Of a DNA stretch of 64,000 bases, positions 54,471 to 64,000 are shown piece after piece (the stretch's first letter is position 1; each line of letters opens with the position of its first letter). The notes beneath the pieces are model-generated. The model saw nothing but the letters and a program-made list of their open reading frames with translations. It did no database searches and was not told where the DNA came from. Source of the DNA: Torymus aiolomorphi (lineage: Eukaryota; Arthropoda; Insecta; Hymenoptera; Torymidae). The DNA lies in contig CM070874.1 in assembly GCA_036365515.1 (NCBI GenBank), positions 174,939,797 to 175,003,796 on the forward strand. Direction: 5' to 3'. The position numbers were made by a program, and so were the translations under genes.

Positions 54471-55290
54471 GCATCGAAAAGCAAATTGGAATTATAATGA
54501 TACGTTATTAGGCCGAATTCCAGGGTCAACTGTTAGGCGTTAGCGCCAAACTTAGGTTCATTGGGTCATACTATGCGCGCTTCCATACACCGTGCTCCTC
54601 GAGTGAACTTAACCGTAAAAAGTTTGAACTTAGAATTTTCTATTCGGATATGATTCAAGGATTACATACCGATGAAACAAAAAATCGAGGAATGATTAAA
54701 ATCTTTTTCAGTTAGAAAAAAAATTTTTGTACGTATTTCCTGTATGTGATAATGTAAACAGTGAAGAGAAAATGTTTTCATGGGAGAATTTATCAAGGGA
54801 ATTTATTTTAATAATGGTTGTTTACAAATAAGCTATAAATTTACGCAAAAAATTTTTTTTTTTTGAAACCTTAATGATCTCGATGGTCCGCATGAATTTA
54901 GTACTTGTTCGCGTAATTTGTTTATCTGGTTTTCCTACGTTTTTGAAGCATCGTCGCTGTGTTCTGCCGACGGATCGCAGGTGTCTCTTCTATCGTCGAC
55001 GTGCCAGCAGAGATAGTTAATTTTTAACTTGCACGTTTAATCACGTAGTTCCTTCGATTAAAGCAAGGTTTAACATCTAAAAATCGAATTTGTTTCAAAG
55101 GCCTGTCTGTCTAAAAGTAAAAAAAATTCCCCGTGTCCAGCTCGATTCGTTATTATTTCCAATTTTCGCGCATTTATTTTGTTATATCATAACTTTTCGG
55201 CCCGCTGGCCTCTTGCGTTCAGCGCACTGCCTTAACTGCACTGCACCGTGCATGAGTTTTCCTTCGGGCTCGTAAGGGCGAACAGCGACG
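54471..55290. other. Low-copy spacer, no gene recognised
   Basis: AT-rich sequence without similarity to the rest of the window except the ATGAGTTTTCCTTCGGGCTC motif near 55250 shared with 51925. ORF 55090-55275 shows no recognisable domain. Confidence 0.4.
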
Positions 55291-55724
55291 CATTTGAAAA
55301 AACAAAAGTACTAAGGATGCACTTTTTCACATAACAGATCTAATTTACAATGAAATTGACAAAAGTGACCCAATTGCAAATTAATTAATTAACCCAATTA
55401 CATTCCTTGATCTTGCCTTCGACACAGTTGATCATCAAATACTTCTAGATAAATTATACAACTACGGTATAAGAGGAAATGCCCATAAACTAATGAAAAG
55501 TTATTTAAGTAATAGAAAATAAAGAGTCAAAGTAAACCATCAATTCAGTGAGTATGAAACAGTTGATGCGGGATTCCCGCAAGGCACGATCCTACGGACC
55601 ATTGTTGTTTATTATGTACATAAATGATATATTGAACTCAATGCCAGAGAATTCAATATTATCATATGCTGATGATACAGCAATTATAACAACGAGATCC
55701 GCGTTTACAAAAGTCAATCTCGTA
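55291..55724 (+). pseudogene. Jockey-like RT fragment (copy 9)
   Basis: Starts at the KSTKDALFHITDLIYN region and contains [23 protein letters not shown] followed by a TAA, and LLFIMYINDILNSMPENSIL to YADDTAIITTRSA. Disrupted near 55520 and 55595. Confidence 0.83.
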
Positions 55725-55903
55725 TTTACAAAAGCCAATGAGATGCACAGAACGGCTTTGCTTACTGAGATCACAATTGAGATCCAAAGGCTCAATCAAA
55801 AGGAGATCAAATTCATCGTGAATTTGGCCGTTCTGTTGACCTGATTCGAAATCTAGAACAGGATCAAAATCGAGATTGACCTCAAGATCAACCTCGAGAT
55901 GAC
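55725..55903 (+). repeat. Hexamer-repeat entry, truncated
   Basis: CTTACTGAGATCACAATTGA and the first ~100 bp of the repeat, cut at about 55903 in GATGACAATAGAATAGCTGC, where array copy 3 begins. Confidence 0.68.
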
Positions 55904-57177
55904 AATAGAATAGCTGCCATCGTCATGTAGACGTGTCAGGACATCTGTATGTAACCTCTTAATAAGTCACGGATTTTAGCTTGCGTTAATCCAGATTTAA
56001 AAGACGTCGACTTTCAAACCAACATATAGGACCAAGAAGCAACGTAGATGATGGAGTAATAATTCCTACTATTTTGATTTTTGAGTATAAGAAAATAAAG
56101 CTTCATACGGTGTTCACCAACGTTCATACAGTGTTAATCTTTGATCATGCACTGTTCGATTTTTACAAAAAATGTAGGGAACGTCCCCGAGATCACTTCT
56201 AATTTTGGAGTGTAGGCAGCGTCTGCGGTAGAGTCCTATGTAAACAAGCTACCATAGTCCTGTGGACATTTCAGAACGTCTGAATGTAACCACTATCTAT
56301 GCGCCTCGAATTTTAGCTCGAAATGTATCTACATTTAGATGACGACGACTTACAAAACAATATATAGGACCATGAAGCGTCGTAGAGGGATTATTTCTTT
56401 TATTTTGATTTTTTATTATAAGAAAAAAAAGCTTCATACAATGTTCAACAATGTTCATACAGTTTTCATCTATGTTCATACCACGTTCCATTTTTACAAA
56501 AAACGTAAGTAATGTACCGGAGAACACTGCGAATTTTAGAGTGTAGGCAGGGTCTACGTGTGGGGCCTGTGAAGACAATCTGCCATCGTCCTGTGGGCGT
56601 ATCAGGACATCTATATGTAACCTCTTAATAAGTCACGAATCTTAGCTAGTCGTTAATTCACATTTAGAAGACAGCGACTTCCAAACTAATATATAGGACC
56701 AAGAAGCAACGCAGACGATGGAGCGATTATTCCTTTAATTTTGATGTTTGAGTATACGACAATAGAGCTTCATACAGTGTTCATCTATATTCATACCCTG
56801 CACCATTTTTACAAAAAAGTACGTAACGTCCCCGAGATCACTATGAAATTTAGAGTATAGGCAGCGTCTGCGGTAGCCTGTGTAGACAATCTGGCATCGT
56901 CCCGTGGACGTTTCAGGACATCTGGGTGTAGCCTCTATTAATACGCCATGAATTTAAGCTGGCCATCAATCCACATTTAGAAGCCAGTGACTTACAAACC
57001 AATATATAGGACCAAGAAACAACGTAGATGATGGAGCGATTATTTGTTTAATTTTCATTTTTGAGTATACGAAAATAGAACTTCGTACAGTTTTCATCAA
57101 CGTTCATACCGTGTTCATAATTGTTCATATAGTGTTCATACAGTGTTCGTACATTGTTCATACAGTGTTTATTTATT
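55904..57177 (+). repeat. ~334-bp tandem repeat array, copy 3
   Basis: Matches 502-1794 in the same orientation, about four units. It preserves the uninterrupted sequence (TTTATTTATTTTTATATCAC, about 57168-57187) that marks the gypsy A insertion site in copy 1. Confidence 0.85.
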
Positions 57178-57450
57178 TTTATATCACTTTTATAAAAAAA
57201 TTATGCAACGTGTTTGAGAAAAACGCGGATTTTGGACTAATGGCTTTGTCTTAGGTAGGGGTCTGTGTAGACGATCTGTCACCCTCCGTAGGGTGTACCT
57301 GCATATTTGGACCTAACTTCTCTAGAAACCACGATAAATTTTAGTTTAATTTTACGCCACAGTCTGCAGGCAAAGCGCAAGGTGCCCCTAAATGCCTCCG
57401 CGCGAACGGACACGTCGCCGTGTAGGGATTAGTCATCGTGCGTAAACTCT
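57178..57450 (+). other. Array flank and module segment
   Basis: ATCACTTTTATAAAAAAATT to AAACGCGGATTTTGG, then the segment matched inverted at 48866-49123. No gene. Confidence 0.55.
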
Positions 57451-57850
57451 AGGTGACGACGCTCATACTGTCCACACTGGACTCCAGGTACCTCAGAGAC
57501 CCCTGTCGTCATGATATTCGTGTTCAGCGACCCCGAGAACCCCCGAGTAATTAGTTTCGTCTAACTATATTTCAAATTTGCGTAAAAATCTAGGAGACGA
57601 CGTTCATACTGTCCACCCAGGGCACCAGGTACCTCGGAGACCGCTGCCGTCATGATATTCGTGTTCAGAGACACCGAAAACCCACCGAATGATTAGTTTC
57701 GTTTAATTATATTTCAAATTTGCGTAAACTCTAGGAGACGACGTTCATACTGTCCACCCTGGACGCCAGGTACCTCAGAGACAGCTGTCGTCATGATATT
57801 CGTGTTCAGCGATCCCGAAAACCCCCAAGTAGCAAAAGTAAACTCATTTC
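57451..57850 (-). repeat. ~140-bp tandem repeat (three units)
   Basis: GTGTTCAGCGACCCCGAGAA at about 57520 with further units at 57660 and 57801, spacing 140-141 bp. The clearest array of this repeat. Confidence 0.8.
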
Positions 57851-58080
57851 CAAGAATAATTTTCGTGTAGACTATTCTTTAGTTATTGCCTATTCGAAAT
57901 GCATAGTAAGATTTTGCATTTGTGCATTTTTTTAATGCACAAATGCAATTTCAAAAAATTAATCACTTGGGGTCACAAACTTTCTGGATGTTCTCACGAA
58001 TCGGATGCAAAAAACTGCATCACGATCCGTCTTACTGCCCAAAAAATCGATAGTTCACTGCTTTACTTCCTCGAACTTGA
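57851..58080. other. Module spacer
   Basis: Corresponds to 48396-48595 inverted, including a TGTGCATTTTTTTAATGCACA palindrome-like stretch near 57920. The short ORF 57899-58105 is not supported as a gene. Confidence 0.5.
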
Positions 58081-58424
58081 CAAAAGTGACCAAATTGCAA
58101 TTTGATCTTCCTTGATCTTGCAAAAGCCTTCGACACAGTTGATCATCAAATGCTTCTATATAAATTATACAACTACGGTATAAGAGGAAATGCCCATAAA
58201 CTAATGAAAAATTATTTAAGTAATAGAAAACAAAGAACCAAAGTAAACAATCAATTCAGTGAGTATGAAACAGTTGATATGGGAGTCCCGCAAGGCACGA
58301 TCCTAGAACAATTTTTTTTATTATGTACATAAATGATATATCGTACTCAATGCCAGAGAATTCAATATTATCATATGCTGATGATACATCAATTATAACA
58401 ACGAGATCCACGTCGATGTCGAGT
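58081..58424 (+). pseudogene. Jockey-like RT fragment (copy 10)
   Basis: [51 protein letters not shown] and the YADD-proximal region (SYADDTSIITTRST). It begins inside RT at the same place as copy 6. Confidence 0.83.
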
Positions 58425-59345
58425 TTACAAAAGTCAATGAGATACACAGAACGGCTCTGCCTACTGAGATCACAATTGAGATCCAAAGGCTAGATCAAAT
58501 TCATCGTGAATTTGGCCGTTCTGTTGACCTGAGTCGAAATCTAGAACAGGATCAAAATCGAGATTGACCTCAAGATCAACCTCGAGATGACAATTCATAT
58601 CAAAATCAAGATCACTATCAAGATCTAAATCAAAATCTAATTCAAGAGCAAAGTCAAGATTACAACCAAGATCAAAATGAAAATAACCAGAATCAAAAAT
58701 GCGAAAATCAAGATCACGATTGATCGCAATGAAAATCAAAATTAAGATCAAAATCAGAAAAATCTGGCTCAACGTCAGGATTAAATCAAGGCCATAATTG
58801 GTATCGACATCAAGATCAAAACCAAAAAAGATTGAGCGAGAACCGACACATGTTCCGAGGTGATTAAAGCGAGCGAGGGAATACAAAACCCGATCCACTC
58901 GCCATTCCCTCGAATGATATTATGATATTTTTTGTTGAAATTTTATATAAACCTCGCTTAGATTGTTGAGAGCGGTAAAAGAAAATGTCCGATCTGTATC
59001 TTGCAGATCTTCAAAAATTACTTGGTTCTATGCCATTTTATTAAAGTATGCTAAAAATTTGCTGGAAATATAGTGTCACATTGCTGCTTGCTTACAATAT
59101 TTCTATGTGAGAATTTTGCTTTTTGCTGTCTGCTGCCACCATACGAATGTAAAAAATGTAAAAAATGTAAAAATGGGAATTAATGTAAAAATTGTAAAAA
59201 ATGAATATCAAGTAAAAAATGTAAGAAAAGGTAAAAAAGGAAAACTAAAAAACAAAAATTAAAATCATTAAAAATTTATAAATTTAAAAAATGTAAAGAC
59301 AGGAAAAAATGTAACAGTATTGAAAAATGTAAAAGGTGTAAGAAG
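58425..59345 (+). repeat. Composite repeat (hexamer repeat, linker, AAAATGTAA block)
   Basis: The most complete plus-strand example: entry sequence at 58460, hexamer repeat to 58800, the stretch opposite the minus-strand MDRVLYSLARF frame to 58900, linker to 59145, AAAATGTAA block to 59345. It leads directly into the RNase H/CCHC LINE tail. Confidence 0.75.
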
Positions 59346-59877
59346 TGCAAAAAATGACAGAATCGTCAAAAATTTTGGGAAATGAAAAGGCAGATAGGTT
59401 AGCGAGGAGGAGAGCGGCAGGACTAAGGGTAATCAGAGTCAACACTGCTGTTCCTCTCTGCGCGGTTGATGAAAGGATACGTAACTGGATTAAGAGGGAA
59501 CATATAGCAAGATGGAAGGATAGTCAAGGGTGCAGACATGCCAAGTTATTTCTGGTGAGGAGGCACCCAAGAGCTGGACCAGGAAACTGATCGACCTCCC
59601 CAAGGCGACGATCAGATACTTTGTAGGATGGATGACAGGACATTGTGAACTGGAATACTTTAAGAGGAGAATTGGAAGGGTGGCTGACGGCAGCTGCAGA
59701 CTCTGCGGAGAAGAGGAGACACCCATACACCTGCTTTACTCCTGCCCAAGGGTTCTGGGGGGGAGGCATCGGGTGTGCGGAGAGTGCCTCCTAAAACCAG
59801 AGGAGATCCGCACACTGAGTCTGGGCGAGAACCTCAGCTTACTGGTCTATATTAAAGGTATGATGGTAGGATGGTAG
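59346..59877 (+). pseudogene. RNase H/CCHC LINE tail (copy 3, best preserved)
   Basis: RNase H end ILGNEKADRLARRRAAG and IKREHIARWKD. After one frameshift near 59530-59590 an intact 115-codon frame runs to TAG 59875-59877, with GWMTGHCELEYFKRRIGR and a full zinc motif CRLCGEEETPIHLLYSC (Cys-x2-Cys-x7-His-x4-Cys). Compared with copy 1 the zinc motif is not deleted. Typical C-terminus of I/LOA/R1-group LINE ORF2. Confidence 0.86.
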
Positions 59878-60029
59878 AGTCAAGGAAGCAAAGCGCAATG
59901 GGCCATACAGGCCTACGCGCGAGCTGACACTGGCAGCAGGGGCCGTCAGTGCACCTCCGACAACCTTGGACTGTCCGACTAATAGATATATATCGACGGA
60001 CCTTTTGCACCGTATCAACGAATTTTCTC
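59878..60029 (+). other. LINE 3' UTR-like linker
   Basis: Matches 9291-9429, with a ~10-bp deletion near TTGGACTGTCC. No gene. Confidence 0.5.
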
Positions 60030-60527
60030 GCTCATTGTTGTGACCTCCAAGGACCGCGCAATTTTCCTTTGATTATTGTTGAACTTGTCTATTGCAACAG
60101 GAGAATGGCCAGAGGCTTTAAAAATAGCTAAGATAACACCAATTCACAAGACTAAACAAAAACATCTACCAACAAATTACAGACCTATGTCATTGATTTC
60201 CAATATATCAAAAATTTTTGAAAAAGTTATACACAAAAATTATTACATTTTGTCAACCAATGTAATTTATTATCAGATAAACAAATTGGATTCAGAAAAC
60301 ACAAAAGTACTAAGGATGCACTTTTATACATATCAGATCTAATTTACAATGAACTTGACAAAAGTGACCAAATTGCAATTACATTCTTGATCTTGCAAAA
60401 GCCTTCGACACAGTTGATTATCAAATGCTTCTAGATAAATTATACAACTATGGTATAAGAGAAAATGCACATAAACTAATGAAAAGTTATTTAAGTAATA
60501 GAAAACAAAAAGGCAAAGTAAACAATC
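60030..60527 (+). pseudogene. Jockey-like RT fragment (copy 11)
   Basis: Nearly identical to 9430-9956: IATGEWPEALKIAKITPIHK, NYRPMSLISNISKIFEKV and [16 protein letters not shown]. The same frame breaks as copy 1 show shared ancestry. It ends at AATTCAG, where the nad1 palindrome starts. Confidence 0.86.
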
Positions 60528-60632
60528 AATTCAGCTAAAAGTCTGATAAGTAAAATTATAGCTATAGGAAAATTTTTATTTATAAATTTTCCTATAGCTA
60601 TAATTTTACTTATCACACTTTTAGCTGAATTA
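60528..60632. repeat. nad1 palindrome (copy 3)
   Basis: Arms of about 45-48 bp (60528-60575 and 60584-60632) with one mismatch pair (CAGACT against CACACT). The right arm is nad1 coding sequence and the left arm is its inverted copy. Confidence 0.9.
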
Positions 60633-60953
60633 AATCGTACGCCTTTTGATTTTGCTGAAGGGAAGTCTGAGTTAGTTTCAGGGTTTAATACAGAGTATAT
60701 AAGAGGGTCATTTGCTTTAATTTTTATTGCAGAATATGGAATAATTTTGTTTATAATGTAAATATTTATAGGAGGAAATATTAGGTTAAAATTTTATATT
60801 ATATATTTGTACTTAGTATTTATAGTAATTTGAATTCGAGGGGCATTCCCACGATTCCGGTATGATAATTTAATGTATCTTTCATGGAAAAGATATTTAC
60901 CAGTTGTGCTAAATTATTTAATGTTTATTTTAATAATTAAATTTTTTACTTAA
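60585..60953 (+). pseudogene. nad1: NUMT: nad1 3' part (copy 3)
   Basis: Same content as 10025-10360 plus the upstream FPIAIILLI stretch retained in the palindrome arm. TAA at about 60759-60761 is shared with copy 1, so it predates the duplication. Confidence 0.92.
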
Positions 60954-60961
60954 AAGTGAGG

Positions 60962-61025
60962 TACAAAAATTATTAAAAGAGTTTACTTCTTAATGTATGG
61001 ATTCAAACCTTATATGCTTGTAGCT
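60962..61025 (-). pseudogene. trnS2: NUMT: tRNA-Ser(UCN) 3' part (copy 3)
   Basis: Minus strand with a TGA anticodon region (GGTTTGAATCC). The 5' end continues beyond the LTR as AAGCT at 61866, so the LTR splits the tRNA in the D-arm region. Confidence 0.75.
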
Positions 61026-61865
61026 TGTAACGGAGGTACGTTGCATACCTCCGTTAGTTTTATTAAACGCGCGGTAGAGTAGAATTACTCGCGCGCCGGC
61101 TGTCCCGAGGAGCAACTGTTAGACACGCGCGGTATATCTATATATACGCGCGCTCCGGCCGATTCGAGGCACGAGAGGCGAGTGAGCTGCGAGCCACCCC
61201 TACTCCTCGCGCGCACACGGATAGCACACACGCAAGGCGGCCCCGCTTCGGCCAAGCGCTCGGTCGCGCATGTGCGACTCGGCCTAGGCGAGAGGATAAG
61301 TACGACCGCACAAACCTCGAACGGGCAGTTCACTCGGTGCGCTGAACCGAGCCTCTCCGGGAGGACTCTATGTGCCTTGGGCATAGAGTTGAGCGATTTT
61401 GCCTGGCGAAGGTTGAGTCGTGTACTGCGCGGCTCATGCCAAACCAGCGTTGAATGCTAGTAGACGTAGCTAGGTCGCACTACATTTAATTTGTAAAGCG
61501 ATGCATCCTATGTAATAAACTCGCTAGAATTGCTAGACTAGTTTTGCTCGTAAATTATAAGTTAATTTATTTTCTCGTAATTTATAAGTTAATTTTAATT
61601 GTTAATTTTTTTTTGTATAAAATTACTTTTACTTATCAAATAAATTTAATATATATTTTTGTTGTTAAATAAGTAGTCACAAGTTATTGAGATTAAGTTT
61701 CCTTTGCACAAGTGCTTTGAGCTTGACTATCCATGTTTTACGTGTATTGAAGTGTAAAACATAAAACCCGAATATCAGTGAATTGATGCTGATTCCTATC
61801 CGAATTAAGTGCACTGTGCTTAAATTTTAACATCCCTCCCTGGTCGATAAAACGGGATTGTTACA
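61026..61865 (+). mobile_element. Solo LTR of gypsy B family (copy 3)
   Basis: TGTAACGGAGG to GATTGTTACA, 840 bp, with perfect AGCT duplication at 61022-61025 and 61866-61869. TATATA and AATAAA positions match copy 1. It lacks the 138-bp duplication present in the gypsy B 5' LTR. Confidence 0.92.
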
Positions 61866-61886
61866 AGCTTAATAATTATTTACTAA

Positions 61887-61981
<95 letters not shown>

Positions 61982-62205
61982 TGAAATTCTGGAAGGTTGA
62001 GGATTATATTCAGCACCCGCTTGGAAGTTTGAGGGGTTATGGGAAGTTTGAGGAGCCTCCTCAAACTTCCAATCTATATATTCAGCATCCGAGCGGAAGT
62101 TTGAGGGGTTTTCTAGAGTCTATTTGTCTAGAGTCGGTAACCTGAGGGTTATTATTTCTTTAGCCACTCTGACCGACCGGGGTTGAGCTCCTCAAACTTA
62201 CTAGC

Positions 62206-62236
<31 letters not shown>
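61866..62236. repeat. AT microsatellites flanking a 230-bp insert with a hairpin
   Basis: (AT)n at 61891-61976 and 62212-62236. Between them GGAAGTTTGAGGAG-C-CTCCTCAAACTTCC (62042-62070) is a perfect 14-bp-arm hairpin, with further GGAAGTTTGAGGGG copies at 62020-62040 and 62094-62110. The insert is absent from copy 1. It may be a small MITE-like or microsatellite-associated element. Confidence 0.65.
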
Positions 62237-62239
<3 letters not shown>

Positions 62240-63199
62240 AAAGTGAATTTATAAAAGGGAAAAATAAAAAATATGAGAAATATAAGATTGATGAGATTTG
62301 ACCTAATCAAATATAAGGAATTTCAACTGGACGAGCCCCAATTCGGGTTAGAATGATAAATAAAGAGATAAAAATTCAAAATAATAGTTGATTTATATAG
62401 TAAAATTTAAAGCCTTTAATTTTATAATTTATATTAAATGGTATAATTATTAAAATTATAATTGATATTAATAGTGCAATTACGCCTCCTAATTTATTTG
62501 GGATTGATCGTAAAATTGCATAGGCAAATAAAAAATATCATTCTGATTGAATATGGATTTGAGTAATTATAGAATTTGCTATGGAAAAATTTTCTGGATC
62601 TGATAAAATATAAGGATTTAATAGACAAATTAATTTTAATATAATAATTCAAATTAAAAATCCTAATAAGTCTTTAATTGAATAATAAGGATTAAATGGA
62701 ATTTTGTAATAATTTCTCTGTAATACTAAAGGATTTGTAGATCCTGTTTCATGTAAAAATATTAAGTGAATAATTACTATTATTAAAATTATAAATGGTA
62801 GTAAGAAAGGAAATGTATAAAATCGATTTAAAGTAGCATTATCAACTGAAAAACCACCTCAAAGTCATGTTACAATTATATTTCCTATATATGGAATGGC
62901 TGAAACTAAATTTGTAATTACAGTGGCTCCTCAAAATGATATTTGTCCTCAAGGTAAAACATATCCTATGAATGCTGTTCTTATAGTTATTAAAAAAATT
63001 AAAATTCCAATTATTCAAGTTTTTATTAAAATAAATGAATCGTAATAGATATTACGACCAATATGTATAAATATACAAATAAAAAATATTGATGCTCCAT
63101 TTATATGTAATAATCGAATTAATCATCCATTATTTACATCTTGGATGATATGAATTACTCTATTGAAGGCTAAATTGATGTTAGGTGCATAGTGTATGG
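62237..63199 (-). pseudogene. cob: NUMT: cytb (copy 3), without the Jockey LINE
   Basis: Continuous cytochrome b on the minus strand from the NLAFN region (about 63175) to TWIGARPVEIPY (about 62330). The stretch around 63010-63019 is the empty site of the Jockey LINE. It retains codons near 62670-62690 that are deleted in copy 1. It ends at ATGG (63196-63199), where LTR C begins. Confidence 0.93.
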
Positions 63200-64000
63200 T
63201 GTAACGGGCGCATGCATTAGGGTAAGGTCGTCGCATATACCGCGCAGCGAGATTTGAATCTCGCACGCTTGCACGTATAGCGGCTCGCCGCGCGCCAAGC
63301 GGGACGCGCGAAAGGCAAAGCGAGAAGAAGAAGAAGACGCCGCCGCGCCGCTGAAGCGATGCCGCGGCCATTTTGGAGACAGTTCAGTGTCGCAGCGCAA
63401 CAGGTGCGCACGTGCAGTCCCGCTCCGCCAGTGCAGCGCCTTTAAAAGCCCGTGCCCTCCACGCCTACACGCACCCGCTCCGCCACCAGATCGACACCGA
63501 CGCAACACCGGCTGCCTGCAACACCCCGGCCGTTCCCGAGGAGGGACGAGAACGAGAGATAGATAGATAGATGTTTATTCGCTCAGAGCAAAAATAAAAT
63601 ACATTTGTTTAGTAATACAAAGATTTTGAAAAAGACAAATAAAAATCAAAATAAATGGGGAATACTAGCATTTTACAATAACAGCAGCTTATACAAAAAA
63701 CAACACGCTTATGGTTGCGCAGAAAAACAAATAAAAACAAAATAAAATAACTACGCCGCCCGTTTACTCTTTGGTCATTTCATAATATTTATGTTCACAA
63801 CGCAGTAATATAACTGTAGAATAGTTCTTAAGATTAATATAAGTTTCGACGCAGATTTGGTATGGAACATCACGGAAATTAATATATCACAGATATACTC
63901 AATCATGAGAATTAAAATGTCGGAGATCAGGCATCGGACGCCGACGTACAATTTTGGACCAGTAGGTCGCGTCATGTAATTAAGGTTAAAATTATTGACT
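63200..64000. mobile_element. LTR C and its LINE (copy 3), cut by window end
   Basis: TGTAACGGGCG at 63200, the GC-rich LTR part to about 63553, then the TATC tail and 3' UTR of the minus-strand LINE, matching 17106-17920 almost base for base. The LINE insertion is shared by both modules. Continues past the window. Confidence 0.9.

Noticed and set aside
61876..62064. ORF of Ile/Tyr repeats
   Set aside because: Translation of the (AT)n microsatellite.

Overview
The window is a repeat-dense block of insect nuclear DNA with no recognisable host protein-coding gene. It consists of LTR retrotransposons, several LINE families, tandem repeats and a 6-7 kb nuclear copy of mitochondrial DNA (NUMT). 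The NUMT reads only with the invertebrate mitochondrial code (TGA=Trp, ATA=Met, AGA=Ser). In it nad4L, nad4, tRNA-His, nad5, tRNA-Phe and cox1 all lie on one strand, with tRNA-Glu, tRNA-Thr, nad6, cytb and tRNA-Ser(UCN) on the other. cox1 next to tRNA-Glu/Phe on the nad5 strand is the arrangement known from the large mitochondrial inversion of chalcidoid wasps, so the host is probably a hymenopteran close to Chalcidoidea (inference).

Layout. 1-1794: array of a ~334-bp tandem repeat. 1795-8524: nearly complete Ty3/gypsy element A (two LTRs, tRNA-Lys-type primer site, gag, pol with two stops, third ORF) inserted in that array with a 4-bp duplication ATTT. 8583-9956: LINE-derived composite fragments. 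9957-30078: the NUMT (nad1, tRNA-Ser, cytb, nad6, tRNA-Pro, tRNA-Thr, nad4L, nad4, tRNA-His, nad5, tRNA-Phe, tRNA-Glu, cox1), broken by a solo LTR (family B), a Jockey-like LINE, a solo LTR (family C) that holds a second LINE, and an R1-clade LINE. Each insertion has, or nearly has, a readable target-site duplication. 30079-39943: patchwork of LINE reverse-transcriptase fragments, an Asp/Leu or Gln/Asp hexamer repeat, a Lys/Cys repeat, an 18-bp minisatellite ORF and a decayed LINE ORF2. 39944-44370: truncated gypsy element B on the minus strand with its 5' LTR. 44371-50789: inverted copy of the nad1/LINE/composite/334-bp module. 50790-55903: spacer with more fragments. 55904-64000: direct copy of the module, running on into a second cytb NUMT and LTR C.

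The main large-scale structure is therefore one module present three times: + at 1-17.9 kb, - at 43.4-50.8 kb, + at 55.9-64.0 kb. The last two form a ~13-18 kb inverted-repeat palindrome around a 5.1-kb spacer. Differences between copies date events: the Jockey LINE is absent from the third copy, while solo LTR B and LTR C with its LINE are shared by the first and third.

The best functional signal is a -1 ribosomal frameshift site (GGGAAAC followed by a stem-loop) at the gag/pol overlap of gypsy A. The same heptamer sits in the same phase in the diverged gypsy B.
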